NCBI RefSeq assembly: GCF_000379085.1
Contig: NZ_KB905378.1
Coordinates: 853,864 to 917,863 of the forward strand
Direction: 5' to 3'
Length of the DNA: 64,000 nt
Source of the DNA: Halomicrobium katesii DSM 19301
Lineage (GTDB): Archaea; Halobacteriota; Halobacteria; Halobacteriales; Haloarculaceae
Shown: one piece after another, positions 41,811 to 50,710 of the stretch
Layout of the letters: the number at the start of each line of letters is the position of its first letter
Numbering within the stretch: position 1 is the first letter of the stretch
Translations under genes and position numbers: made by a program
The notes under the pieces: model-generated
Databases searched by the model: none
The model's input: only the letters and a program-made list of their open reading frames with translations
What the model was told of the DNA's origin: nothing

Positions 41811-42533
41811 TCACTCGACTGCCGCCATCGCTTCTTCGAGCGTGAACGCGCCCTCGTAGAGCGCGCTGCCGACGACGACGGCGGCCGCGCCCGCGTCCCG
41901 GAGCGCTCGCACGTCCTCGACGGTCGCGACGCCGCCGCTGGCGATCACGGGGATCTCGACGGCGTCGACGACGCGCCGGACCGGCTCCGTGCGGACCCCC
42001 TCCAGTTGCCCCTCGACGTCCACGTCGGTGAAGAGAATCCCGCCGGCACCGAGCTCCGCGTAGCGGCTCGCGGCCTCGGCCGGGTCCAGCCCGGTCCCCT
42101 CGGTCCACCCCGAGACGACCACTTCGCCGTCCTTGGCGTCGAGGCTCACGAGGACGCTCTCGGGGTGTTCCTCGCTGATCTCGGCGACGATGTCGGGGTT
42201 CTCGACGGCCGCGGTGCCGAGGATGACCCGGTCGACGCCCCGGTCGAGCAGGTCGATCGCGTCCTCGGCCGTCCGAATGCCCCCGCCCAACTGCACGTCC
42301 GTGTCGACGGCGTCGAGGACGGCGTCGATCGCGTCGGCGTTCGCTCGTTCGCCCTCGAAGGCACCGTCGAGGTCGACCAGGTGCAGCGTCGTCGCGCCCG
42401 CTTCGATCCACCGTCGGGCGGCCGCGACGGGCTCGCCGTAGCGCTTGCCGGTCCCGCGTTCCCCACCGACCAGCTGGACCACCTGCCCGTCCTGCATGTC
42501 CACCGCCGGGATCACCGCAAATTCCGGAAACAT
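41811..42533 (-). CDS. hisA: ProFAR isomerase (HisA)
   Basis: A 240-residue TIM-barrel isomerase, fourth step of histidine synthesis. Visible: IPAVDMQDGQVVQLVGGERG (first catalytic Asp), HLVDLDGAFEG, LGGGIRTAEDAIDLLD, and the C-terminal half with LFTDVDVEGQLEG, VIASGGVAT, VVVGSALYEGAF. Transcribed toward the TrmB gene. Separated from hisB by about 3 kb of transporter/regulator genes and repeats. Confidence 0.94.
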   Translation of the reverse strand: MFPEFAVIPAVDMQDGQVVQLVGGERGTGKRYGEPVAAARRWIEAGATTLHLVDLDGAFEGERANADAIDAVLDAVDTDVQLGGGIRTAEDAIDLLDRGVDRVILGTAAVENPDIVAEISEEHPESVLVSLDAKDGEVVVSGWTEGTGLDPAEAASRYAELGAGGILFTDVDVEGQLEGVRTEPVRRVVDAVEIPVIASGGVATVEDVRALRDAGAAAVVVGSALYEGAFTLEEAMAAVE

Positions 42534-42626
42534 ACGCGTCAGTCTGCCGGCGATCGCTGAAAGGGTATCGGTGTCCCGGCCGTCGCGTTCCGAACCCTTA
42601 TGCGCACGTCCACTCGATAGGGAGGC

Positions 42627-43316
42627 ATGTCACGATCTTCCGGTCCCGGGCTGCTCGCTCGGTTTCAGGCAGCCGTCCTCGACGAGTCGTCGGCGTACCG
42701 ACAGTTTGCCCGTGCGACCGGCGTCGCGACCGCCGGACTGGCCGGTGCCTACGCCCTGCTCGTCTTCGGGGTCGTCGACCTCGGTGCCGCCGTCGTCTCG
42801 ACGTTCGAGATCGCCGTCGGGATCGCGGTCACGCTGTTCGTCCTGATGGGTATCGTCCAGTTCGTCGTCATCGCGCGGGCCTACGAGTACGGCACCGAGA
42901 CGGTCGCCGAGACCGCCGAGCAACTCGAACAGGCCGCCGAGGAAGTCGAGACCGTCGCCGACGAACTCGACGAGACGGCCGCGACCGTCGAGGACGCCGC
43001 CACCGACGTCGAGACCGCGGCCAAGGAGGTCGACGAGGCGAGCGAACAGGTCGAGGGGGCGACCGAGCAGGTCGCCGACGCGGACCCCGACACCGCCGAC
43101 GACGCCGCCGAGCGGGTCGGTGAAGCGACCGAACGCGTCGACGAGGCCACGGCGAAAGCCGACGAAGCCACCGAGAAGGCCGACGAGGCCCGCACGAAGA
43201 CCGGGACGGCAAAGGAGGTCGCAGACGATGTCAAAGAGACCGTCGAGCGCGAACGCGAGGTCCTGCCGGAAAAAGAGCGGACGGCGGGCGACGACGGGGA
43301 CGACAGCGAGACGTGA
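42627..43316 (+). CDS. Membrane protein with long coiled-coil tail
   Basis: A 229-residue protein: two N-terminal membrane helices (about 30-53 and 58-85), then about 130 residues of heptad-like Ala/Glu/Val/Asp repeats (TVAETAEQLEQAAEEVETVA, ... RVDEATAKADEATEKADEAR), i.e. an extended acidic coiled coil in the cytoplasm. It could be a scaffold or methyl-accepting-like tail, but there is no signalling motif. Function unknown. Confidence 0.7.
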   Translation: MSRSSGPGLLARFQAAVLDESSAYRQFARATGVATAGLAGAYALLVFGVVDLGAAVVSTFEIAVGIAVTLFVLMGIVQFVVIARAYEYGTETVAETAEQLEQAAEEVETVADELDETAATVEDAATDVETAAKEVDEASEQVEGATEQVADADPDTADDAAERVGEATERVDEATAKADEATEKADEARTKTGTAKEVADDVKETVEREREVLPEKERTAGDDGDDSET

Positions 43317-43338
43317 GCGTGTGACACGTGAGTGCTGA

Positions 43339-43358
43339 ACACCCGCGAAAGCGGGTGT
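43339..43358. terminator. Perfect hairpin with GAAA tetraloop
   Basis: ACACCCGC-GAAA-GCGGGTGT: 8 bp stem with a GNRA loop, 22 bases after the coiled-coil gene stop and 37 before the PiT start. It may end the upstream transcript or sit in the leader of the phosphate transporter mRNA. Confidence 0.55.
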
Positions 43359-43394
43359 CGGTACCCTTTAACGGCCCTGGGACGTGCCACGGAT

Positions 43395-44591
43395 ATGGTC
43401 GAAGTACTGTTTCTGGTCGGTATTCTCGTCGCGATCTTCGTCGGGTTCAACATCGGTGGGTCCTCGACTGGTGTCGCCTTCGGCCCAGCGGTCGGTGCTG
43501 GGACGCTCTCGAAGTTCGGAGCCGCCGCTCTGATGACGATTTTCGCCCTCGCAGGCGGCCACTTCGTCGGCCGGGAAGTCGTCAAGACGCTGGGCAGCGG
43601 GATCGTCTCCTCGGAGTTCACGATGCTCGTCAGCATCGTCGTGCTCTTTTTTATCGGGTTCGCGCTCTTCCTCTCGAACGTCGTCGGCGTCCCCGCCTCC
43701 ACGTCGATGACGGCCGTCGGCGCGATGGCGGGGCTGGGGATCGCCCAGGGGACGCTCAACTGGGAGGCGATGGGAGAGATCGTCTCCTGGTGGCTGGTCT
43801 CGCCGGTGATCGCGTTCTGGGTCAGTGGCGTCATCGGCCGGTACTTTTACCCGGCGCTGGTCGAGCGCTTCGCGATCCCACAGACCGACGGCTCGCTGCT
43901 CGCCCTCGATCGGTCGGGGTCGGTCCCGCGGCCGGTGCTGGGCGAGAACACCACGCGCCGGGAACTGATCGGGACGCTCCTGGTGGTCGGTATCGGCTGT
44001 TACATGGCCTTCGCCGCGGGTGCCTCGAACATCGCCAACGCGGTCGCACCGCTGGTCGGCAACGAGTCCCTGGAGATGACGCCCGCCATCCTGCTGGGCG
44101 GCGGCGCGATCGGGCTCGGGGCGTTCACGATCGCCCGGCGGACGATGGACACCGTCGGCAACGATCTCACCGATCTCCCGCTGCTGGCGGCGCTACTGGT
44201 CGCGGCCGTCAGCTCCACTATCGTCACCTTCCTCTCGGCGCTGGGGGTGCCGGCGAGTTTCGTCATCATCGCCACCATGAGCATCGTCGGGCTCGGCTGG
44301 GGCCGCGCCACCCGGACGACGACGATCTCGGACACGGTCAAAGGCGAGACGCCGGAGGTGTCGGTCGGCGCACTCACTGCCGACGCGCCCGACGCGCCGA
44401 CCGTCGGCGGTCAGGCCGGCACGCCGAGCGAAAAGCACAAACAGCCGATCGGCGAGCCCGAGGACATCCCGAAGGCGGGTGACCTGTTCGAGCCGGAGAC
44501 GACCGCGAGAGTGATCCTCACACAAAACTTCGTTCCCGCGGTCGCGACGCTCGCGGCCTATCTGGTGTTCAAGTTCGTCCCGATTTTTTGA
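43395..44591 (+). CDS. PiT-family inorganic phosphate transporter
   Basis: A 398-residue PiT symporter, more typical than the one at 27176. Signatures: VGFNIGGSSTGVAFGPAVGA near residue 17 and AFAAGASNIANAVAPLVGNE in the second half; VVGVPASTSMTAVGAMAGLG marks the conserved inner repeat. A hydrophilic acidic loop (about 320-370) precedes the last helix. ATG 43395 sits just past a strong hairpin. Confidence 0.9.
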   Translation: MVEVLFLVGILVAIFVGFNIGGSSTGVAFGPAVGAGTLSKFGAAALMTIFALAGGHFVGREVVKTLGSGIVSSEFTMLVSIVVLFFIGFALFLSNVVGVPASTSMTAVGAMAGLGIAQGTLNWEAMGEIVSWWLVSPVIAFWVSGVIGRYFYPALVERFAIPQTDGSLLALDRSGSVPRPVLGENTTRRELIGTLLVVGIGCYMAFAAGASNIANAVAPLVGNESLEMTPAILLGGGAIGLGAFTIARRTMDTVGNDLTDLPLLAALLVAAVSSTIVTFLSALGVPASFVIIATMSIVGLGWGRATRTTTISDTVKGETPEVSVGALTADAPDAPTVGGQAGTPSEKHKQPIGEPEDIPKAGDLFEPETTARVILTQNFVPAVATLAAYLVFKFVPIF

Positions 44592-44659
44592 CCGAATTCC
44601 GGCGGCCGCTCGGGCGGAACAGCAAAGTCTAACAGTGCGGGGGGCCAACCAAACAGGTG

Positions 44660-45049
44660 ATGCCCACAGTTGAGTACCTCAACTACGAAGTAGTGGACGA
44701 CAAAGGCTGGGACATGTACGACGACGGCGTCTTCGAAGACGCCGCCGACGCCGACCTCTCGGACGAGGACTACGGCACGCTCGAAGTCAACGAGGGCGAG
44801 TACATCCTCGAAGCCGCCGAAGCCCAGGGCTACGACTGGCCCTTCTCGTGTCGCGCCGGTGCCTGTGCCAACTGCGCAGCTATCGTCGTCGAAGGCGAGA
44901 TCGACATGGACATGCAGCAGATCCTCTCCGACGAGGAAGTCGAGGAGAAGAACGTCCGTCTGACCTGCATCGGCAGCCCCGACGCCGACGAGGTCAAGAT
45001 CGTGTACAACGCGAAGCACCTCGACTACCTGCAGAACCGCGTCATCTGA
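44660..45049 (+). CDS. fer: Haloarchaeal 2Fe-2S ferredoxin
   Basis: A 129-residue plant-type ferredoxin with the haloarchaeal N-terminal acidic insert (about residues 12-40: [20 protein letters not shown]). The cluster is held by CRAGACANC (C-x4-C-x2-C) and the Cys in [12 protein letters not shown]. It is the electron acceptor for 2-oxoacid:ferredoxin oxidoreductases in halophiles. ATG 44660 is chosen over GTG 44657. Highly acidic and conserved. Confidence 0.93.
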   Translation: MPTVEYLNYEVVDDKGWDMYDDGVFEDAADADLSDEDYGTLEVNEGEYILEAAEAQGYDWPFSCRAGACANCAAIVVEGEIDMDMQQILSDEEVEEKNVRLTCIGSPDADEVKIVYNAKHLDYLQNRVI

Positions 45050-45141
45050 GGACCTGCTGTTCTCGGCCACGGATGGCCTGGGGGTAACGGCCCCGCTTTC
45101 TCCCCGCAAGTGATATCTTCGTGGGCCGATATCCACCGCTC

Positions 45142-46146
45142 GTGTTATCCTCGACGTTCGACAGTCTGGTTACCGTCCCCGGAATCGGGGTGGCGGCACC
45201 GGCCTCGGATCTCCTCCGACTCGTCGCGATCCCCGTCTTCGGGTGGGCGGCCTATCGCGACGTCAAGACCCGGCGGGTCCCGACCAGAGCCTGGTTCCCG
45301 CTGGCGGCGCTGGCGATCGCGTTGCTCGTCTGGGACGGCTACGGTGCGTACGTCGGCGGCGACCGACTGTTCTTCGTCCAGGCGGCGATCAGCCTCGGGT
45401 TCATCGTCCCGCTGGTGACGGCGTTCTGGTACATGGGTAGCTTCGGCGGGGCCGACACGAAGGCGTTCTACGTGCTGGCGCTGCTCTTTCCCGCGTACCC
45501 GATCTACTACCTGCCGACGACGACGATCCCGACCTTCCAGCCCGCGATCGGCGTGTTCTCGCTGACGATCCTCTCGAACACGGTCGTCGCGGGGGCGCTG
45601 TATCCGGTCGGCGTCGCCGCCTCGAACCTCGCTCGCGGTCGCGTCGGGCTCCCGATGGTGATCGGCAAGCCCGTCGCGACGCCGGAGCTGATCGAGGAGT
45701 ACGGGCTCTTGCTGGAGACGCCCGACGGCTTCACTCGCCGGGGGCTCGACCTCGACGCCCTCCGGATGTACCTGCGCTGGCGGGACTGCACCCTGGCCGA
45801 GCTGCGCGCCGATCCGGCGGCCCACCGGGACCCCGACAGCCTGCCGCAGGTCCCCGGCGAGGTCGGGGACGGGAACATTCGGACCGACGGCGGCACGGCA
45901 CCCGCCCCATCGCTCGCCGACTACGACGACCCCTGGGGGGCGGAGGCGTTCCTCGACGACGTCGACGGAGCGTACGGCACCACGCCCGAGGGGCTGTGCG
46001 ACGGTCTCGACGTGATCGCCGCCGAGGACGAGGTGTGGATCTCGCCGGGAATCCCGTTCCTCGTGCCGACGTTCGCCGGACTCGTCCTCTCGATTACCTA
46101 CGGCGACGTGCTGGTGTCGCTGCTCAGGACGCTGGGGCTCGGCTAG
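45142..46146 (+). CDS. A24-family prepilin peptidase-like membrane protein
   Basis: About 334 residues with five to six helices in the first half and a last one at the C terminus. [15 protein letters not shown] contains the first catalytic Asp of A24 aspartic peptidases and [20 protein letters not shown] the GxxD-type second Asp. Haloarchaeal PibD-type enzymes cut signal peptides of archaellins and pilins, and this is a likely role. A large soluble loop (about 190-300) is extra. GTG 45142 is the likely start; GTG 45121 is possible. Confidence 0.75.
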   Translation: MLSSTFDSLVTVPGIGVAAPASDLLRLVAIPVFGWAAYRDVKTRRVPTRAWFPLAALAIALLVWDGYGAYVGGDRLFFVQAAISLGFIVPLVTAFWYMGSFGGADTKAFYVLALLFPAYPIYYLPTTTIPTFQPAIGVFSLTILSNTVVAGALYPVGVAASNLARGRVGLPMVIGKPVATPELIEEYGLLLETPDGFTRRGLDLDALRMYLRWRDCTLAELRADPAAHRDPDSLPQVPGEVGDGNIRTDGGTAPAPSLADYDDPWGAEAFLDDVDGAYGTTPEGLCDGLDVIAAEDEVWISPGIPFLVPTFAGLVLSITYGDVLVSLLRTLGLG

Positions 46147-46183
46147 CAGAAGACCTATGCGGCGGACACGCCTTCGCCCGCTC

Positions 46184-46549
46184 ATGAGCGACGGCGAACT
46201 CGCCTTCGACGAACAGGACCTCCTACCGGCGGTCGCACAGGACGCCGACACCGGCGAGGTCGTGATGCTCGCGTACGTCTCCGAGGCGGCTCTGGAACGC
46301 TCTCGGGAGACGGGCTACGCCCACTACTACTCGCGCAGCCGCGACGAGCTCTGGAAGAAGGGCGGGACCAGCGGCCACACGCAGGAAATCGAGGAGATCC
46401 GAATGGACTGTGACGGAGACGCGATCCTCTATCTGATCGACCAGGAGGGCGGTGCCTGTCACACCGGCTACCGCTCCTGTTTCCACCGTACGGTCGACGG
46501 CGAGGTCGTCGGCGAGCAGGTGTTCGATCCCGACGACGTCTACGAGTAG
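46184..46549 (+). CDS. hisI: Phosphoribosyl-AMP cyclohydrolase
   Basis: A 121-residue monofunctional HisI, third step of histidine synthesis. Motifs: [40 protein letters not shown], the zinc/Mg site [13 protein letters not shown] and [15 protein letters not shown] 46184 is taken as start rather than the earlier in-frame ATG. The next gene starts immediately after its stop (TAG-ATG). Confidence 0.93.
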   Translation: MSDGELAFDEQDLLPAVAQDADTGEVVMLAYVSEAALERSRETGYAHYYSRSRDELWKKGGTSGHTQEIEEIRMDCDGDAILYLIDQEGGACHTGYRSCFHRTVDGEVVGEQVFDPDDVYE

Positions 46550-47734
46550 ATGGCCGACGCTGACGCGGTCACGCGACTCCGGCAAGCCGACGCCGACCGG
46601 CGGGCGGCCCGCGAGCGCGTCGAGAGCGTCGGCGCTGAACGAAGTGAAGGGGCGACAGAAGTGCGCGCGGTGAACGAAGAGAGCCGCACGCCGGCCGGCG
46701 AGGACGCGCTCCGGGCCCTCCGGACGGCCTGCGAGGAGCTTCGCGCGCTGCTGACGGAGTACGAGGGTCGGGCGACCGGTGACGGCGACTTCGCGGCCTT
46801 CATCGAGTTCCAGGATCGGATCGCCCACTTCACGAACGACCTCGACGAGGAACTGCCAGAGCGGACCGTCTTCGAGGAGATCGACGAGCGCCTCCAGCAG
46901 CGCCGCCTCACCGAGGACGACTTCGCGGCCGTCCGCGAGCGCATCGACGCCGCCGAGGAGACGGCCGACCCCCTCGTCGAGTGGGAGGACGCCCGCGAGC
47001 GCTACCGGGAGGCCAGACGCGCCGCGCGGCGCCGCCTCGACACCGTCGCGGACCGGATCGACGACCGCGAGCGCCTGCTCGAACTGGGCGAGGCCGACCT
47101 CGACGCGCCGACGGAGCGGCTCCGCGACCCCATCGAGCGCTACGACGATGCCGTCGCCGACGCGTTCGACGCCGTCCGATCGAACGCGTCGGCCCGCGAG
47201 GTACTCGACTTCGTCGAGACGACGGCGCTGTACCCGCTGGTCCCGTTTCGCGAACCGCCCGAGGACCTGCTGGCGTACGTCCGCGGCCACGAGGCGGGCA
47301 CCGATCCGATCCCGCAGCTGCTCGCGTACGCGGAGTACTCGCGGTCGAAGCTGGACCACTACGTCGCAGAGCCGGCCACGCTCAAGCGCGCTGTCGGGAC
47401 GAACCAGACGTACCTGCAGCGCCTCGACGCCGACCCCCTGACCGTCGGCTGGCCCCCGCCTGCGGCGGACACGCTGCGCTGGCAGTGCAACGAACGGATC
47501 TCGGTCGTCGCCCGGTTCGCCCCGGACGTGGTGAGCGACCTGCGGGCCGTCCGGGCGCTCACTCGCCGGTCGGAGTACGATCGGCTGCGAGACAGCGCGG
47601 TCGCTCGCGAGCGTCTGACCGACGCGGAGCGAGAACGGCTCCGGACGGGCGCGGTCGCGGACGAACTCGCCGACCTGCGGGCCGAACGCGACGCGCTCCG
47701 TGACGCGCTCGACGAGCTGTCGGAGCTGGCGTGA
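46550..47734 (+). CDS. Coiled-coil acidic protein, unknown
   Basis: A 394-residue Arg/Glu/Asp-rich helical protein with long coiled-coil stretches (about 60-180 and 345-390) and a more globular middle (residues 225-330: LYPLVPFREPPEDLLAYVRG ... YLQRLDADPLTVGWPPPA). Conserved in haloarchaea as far as I recall, no known function. It begins directly after hisI. Residues 27-45 (GAERSEGATEVRAVNEES) look like a low-complexity in-frame insert. Confidence 0.7.
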   Translation: MADADAVTRLRQADADRRAARERVESVGAERSEGATEVRAVNEESRTPAGEDALRALRTACEELRALLTEYEGRATGDGDFAAFIEFQDRIAHFTNDLDEELPERTVFEEIDERLQQRRLTEDDFAAVRERIDAAEETADPLVEWEDARERYREARRAARRRLDTVADRIDDRERLLELGEADLDAPTERLRDPIERYDDAVADAFDAVRSNASAREVLDFVETTALYPLVPFREPPEDLLAYVRGHEAGTDPIPQLLAYAEYSRSKLDHYVAEPATLKRAVGTNQTYLQRLDADPLTVGWPPPAADTLRWQCNERISVVARFAPDVVSDLRAVRALTRRSEYDRLRDSAVARERLTDAERERLRTGAVADELADLRAERDALRDALDELSELA

Positions 47735-47738
47735 TCGC

Positions 47739-49103
47739 TCACCCGTCTTCGCGGACTCGATCGATCGGGTCGGCGAAGGTCGATAGCAGCTCGTCTGCCC
47801 GCTGCTGGGTGTGGGCCTCGGCGTAGATCCGGACGACGGGCTCGGTGCCCGAGGGACGGGCCAGCACCCACCCGTCGCCGTACTTCAGCCGGTAGCCGTC
47901 GGTCGTGTCGAGGTCCGCGACGGCCTCGGTGGCGGCCGCTTCGACGGCGTCGAGCATCGCTGCGCGCTCTGTCTCGTCTTCGTACTCGACGGCCGCGCGG
48001 ACGTTGACGTAGTCGTCGAAGCGGGCGGCGATCTCGCTGGCGGGTTCCTCGGCGACGAGTTCGAGGAACTTCCCGGCGGTGTAGGCCCCGTCGCGGGCGA
48101 TCCGGTAGCCCGGGAAGATGATGCCGCCGTTGCCCTCGCCCGCGACGCTGACGGTCTCACCTGCCGCCCGGAGCTGCTGGATCCGCGTGATGAGGTACGT
48201 CGAGCCGATCCGGGTCAGCGTCAGCTCGGCGTCGGCGGCCTCGACGACGTCGACGAGACGCTGTGAGGCGTTGACCGCCGAGACGACGGTGTCGCCGGGT
48301 TCGACGGTCGCCTCGACGAGCGCCGCGAGTGCGGCGTCGCCGTTGATCGTCGTCCCGGTCTCGTCGACGAACACCGCACGGTCGGCGTCGCCGTCGTGTG
48401 CGATGCCGAGATCGGCGTCGGTCGTGCGGACGTACTCTCGCAGGTCGGCGAGGTGCGGGTCGATCGGTTCCGGGTCGCGACCGGGGAAGTGGCCGTCGGG
48501 CTGGGCGTTGACGGTGTGGACGGTACAGCCGAGCTCTCGCAGGAACGTCGGGCTCGTGTGACAGCCGGCTCCGTGGCCCGGGTCCACGACCACGGTCAGA
48601 TCCGCCGCCGCGATCGCCGTCCGGTCGACGGCGTCGAGGACTTCAGTAATGTAGTCGTCGCCGGCTCCGTCGATCGCCCTCGTCCGGCCCAGCCCGTCCC
48701 ACCGGACGGTGTCGAACTCCGTGGCTTCGAGGCGGTCCTCGATGTCGTCGAGGACGGTCCTGTCGAGTTCGACCCCGTCCGCGCCGATCAGCTTGACGCC
48801 GTTGTACGCTGGCGGGTTGTGCGAGGCGGTGATCATCATGCCGGGGACGCCGTGACGGGCACAGTAGGCCTGTAGCCCGGGCGTCGACACTTCTCCGAGC
48901 AGGTCGACGGCGTGGCCGGTGCTGGCCAGCCCGCTGGCCGCGGCGTCCGCGAGCATCTCCCCGCTGGTTCGCGTGTCTCGCGCCAGCGCGATTCGGTCGG
49001 CGTCCCACACCGAACCGGTCGCCTGTGCGATCTGTAGGACGTACGCCGGTGTCACCTCCTCGTTTGCCACACCTCTGACGCCGCTGGACCCGAAGACGTG
49101 CAT
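47739..49103 (-). CDS. glmM: Phosphoglucosamine/phosphomannomutase
   Basis: A 454-residue alpha-D-phosphohexomutase. The phosphoserine loop is TASHNPPAYNGVKL (about residue 92), the metal loop is DGDADRAVF (about 240), the sugar loop is GEGNGGIIFPGY, and the phosphate-binding loop is RPSGTEPVVRIY near the end. It begins MHVFGSSGVRGVANEEVTPA, the GlmM/PMM-type start. Interconverts hexosamine or hexose 6-phosphate and 1-phosphate for nucleotide sugar and glycan synthesis. Symbol by family; exact substrate not proven. Confidence 0.86.
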   Translation of the reverse strand: MHVFGSSGVRGVANEEVTPAYVLQIAQATGSVWDADRIALARDTRTSGEMLADAAASGLASTGHAVDLLGEVSTPGLQAYCARHGVPGMMITASHNPPAYNGVKLIGADGVELDRTVLDDIEDRLEATEFDTVRWDGLGRTRAIDGAGDDYITEVLDAVDRTAIAAADLTVVVDPGHGAGCHTSPTFLRELGCTVHTVNAQPDGHFPGRDPEPIDPHLADLREYVRTTDADLGIAHDGDADRAVFVDETGTTINGDAALAALVEATVEPGDTVVSAVNASQRLVDVVEAADAELTLTRIGSTYLITRIQQLRAAGETVSVAGEGNGGIIFPGYRIARDGAYTAGKFLELVAEEPASEIAARFDDYVNVRAAVEYEDETERAAMLDAVEAAATEAVADLDTTDGYRLKYGDGWVLARPSGTEPVVRIYAEAHTQQRADELLSTFADPIDRVREDG

Positions 49104-49210
49104 CTCACTGGGCACTCGTGTGCCGACCGGCTTAGGGCTACCGTCTCCGTCGTTTTCGACGCCCGCTACCCGACACATGTGAACGACCACCATCTTTTTG
49201 CCTGCACGCG

Positions 49211-49220
49211 GTGTATACAC
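49211..49220. promoter_or_regulatory. GTGTATACAC palindrome before the kinase gene
   Basis: A perfect 10-base palindrome 6 bases before ATG 49227, between divergent glmM and kinase genes. It could serve as promoter/operator. Confidence 0.35.
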
Positions 49221-49226
49221 GCTGAT

Positions 49227-50645
49227 ATGAACCGTCCGGTCGACCGGGTGCTCCTCGACTACGCGCAGGACAAGATCGCCGTCGTCGACCGGGACGGGAC
49301 CTACCAGTACCTCAATCGAGCGGCGAAGTCGATCCTCGGGTACGATCCCGACGAGCTGGTCGGCGAAAACGCCTTCGAGTTCATGCACCCGTCCGATCGG
49401 GACCACGTCCGGACCCGCTTCGAGGAGACGATCGGCGTCGACGACGAGTTCGTCGACGTGACCGCCGAGTACCGCCGAGTACCGCCACCGCCAGCGCGAG
49501 GGGGGCTGGGTGTGGCTGGAGAGTCGGATGTCCAACCTGACGGACTCGGAACTGGGCGGCTACGTCGTCAGTTCGCGGGACATCTCGGACCGGGTCGCCG
49601 CCGAACGCGAGCGCGACGAGACCGAGACCCGACTCCGGGAGCTGGCGGCCAACACCGACGACGTGCTCTGGATGTTCAGCGGGGACTGGTCGGAGCTGCT
49701 CTTTCTCAACCCCGCCTACGAGTCCGTCTACGGCGGCTCGGTCGACGCCATCGAGGCGGATACGGACGCGTTTATGGACTGTGTCTATCCCGACGACGTG
49801 CCCGCCGTCGAGCGCTCGATGGCGGCGCTCTCCCGTGCGAATCGGTCGACATGGAGTACCGGGTCAACCCGGGTGAGAACTACAACCGCTGGGTGTGGGT
49901 CCAGGCGGAACCGATCGTCGAGGACGGGGAAGTCGTCCGCATCGTCGGGTTCACCAGAGACGTGACCGATCGCAACCGCCGGGAGCGCCAGCTCGCCGTC
50001 GTCGACAACCTCCTGCGCCACAACATTCGCAACGACATGACGACCATCCTCGGGCAGGCGGAGCTGATCGCCGACGACCCCGAGGTCGACGCCCCGGAGC
50101 GGGCCGCAGTCATCCGACGGGTCGGCGAGGCGCTCCTCCAGACGACCGAAAAACAGCGCGAGACGATCCACCTCTTTCGGTCGCCCGCCTGCCCGACGAC
50201 CGTCGATATGACCGAGGCCGTCGACGCCGCGCTCGCGAGCGTCCGCGTTCGCTACCCGGCAGCCACCGTCGAGACGACACTCGCCGACGGACTGGTCGCG
50301 AGCGCGCTCGCGGAAGTCGAAGTCGCGCTCTCGGAGCTGATCGAGAACGCCGTCAAACACGCCCAGAGCGACGCGCCGACCGTCCGGATCACCGGCACCG
50401 TTCGCGACGACGAGATCGTGATCGTGATCGACGACGACTGCCCGCCCCTGCCGGAGTTCGAGTACCGCGTGCTGACCGGCGACAAACCGATGAGCGACGT
50501 GTACCACAGTACCGGGCTGGGACTGTGGCTGGTCTACTGGATCGTCGATCTCTCGGACGGCCGCATCGAGTTCACCACCAACGACGAGACGGGCAACACG
50601 ATCACCGTCGTCCTGCCGCGTGCGGCCGCTCCAGCGCCGGAGTGA
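49227..50645 (+). CDS. PAS-domain histidine kinase with a compensated double frameshift
   Basis: A 472-codon open frame. Residues 1-84 form a PAS domain (DKIAVVDRDGTYQYLNRAAK). About residues 85-203 are read out of frame (Arg-rich: VPPPPARGGLGV...). The +1 frame there encodes the expected PAS/PAC chain (WVWLESRMSNLTDSELGGYV, then FLNPAYESVYGGSVDAIEAD). In-frame homology resumes at ESVDMEYRVNPGENYNR and runs through a HisKA-like box (NLLRHNIRNDMTTILGQ, His about residue 265) and HATPase (ENAVKHAQ, STGLGLWLVYWIV). Cause: a perfect 10 bp tandem duplication at 49461-49480 and loss of one base near 49836. The result is a full-length ORF with a scrambled second PAS. Confidence 0.82.
   Translation: MNRPVDRVLLDYAQDKIAVVDRDGTYQYLNRAAKSILGYDPDELVGENAFEFMHPSDRDHVRTRFEETIGVDDEFVDVTAEYRRVPPPPARGGLGVAGESDVQPDGLGTGRLRRQFAGHLGPGRRRTRARRDRDPTPGAGGQHRRRALDVQRGLVGAALSQPRLRVRLRRLGRRHRGGYGRVYGLCLSRRRARRRALDGGALPCESVDMEYRVNPGENYNRWVWVQAEPIVEDGEVVRIVGFTRDVTDRNRRERQLAVVDNLLRHNIRNDMTTILGQAELIADDPEVDAPERAAVIRRVGEALLQTTEKQRETIHLFRSPACPTTVDMTEAVDAALASVRVRYPAATVETTLADGLVASALAEVEVALSELIENAVKHAQSDAPTVRITGTVRDDEIVIVIDDDCPPLPEFEYRVLTGDKPMSDVYHSTGLGLWLVYWIVDLSDGRIEFTTNDETGNTITVVLPRAAAPAPE
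49461..49480. repeat. 10 bp tandem duplication inside the kinase gene
   Basis: ACCGCCGAGT occurs twice in a row. Removing one copy restores the reading AEYRHRQREGGWVWLES expected for a PAS/PAC domain. Confidence 0.85.
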
Positions 50646-50710
50646 CACGTATCGAGCGGAATCCCACCCGTTGCAATCGGCTTAAGGTCGCCCGCACACG
50701 CAGGTCGTGT

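Noticed and set aside
42627-43316. Methyl-accepting taxis transducer
   Set aside because: Two helices plus a coiled coil are suggestive, but the conserved hairpin signalling tip and HAMP domain are absent.
46626-46690. In-frame mobile insert in the coiled-coil gene after hisI (GAERSEGATEVRAVNEES)
   Set aside because: It resembles the GAACGAAGTGA-type haloarchaeal repeat composition, but there is no second copy or duplication in the window to prove insertion.
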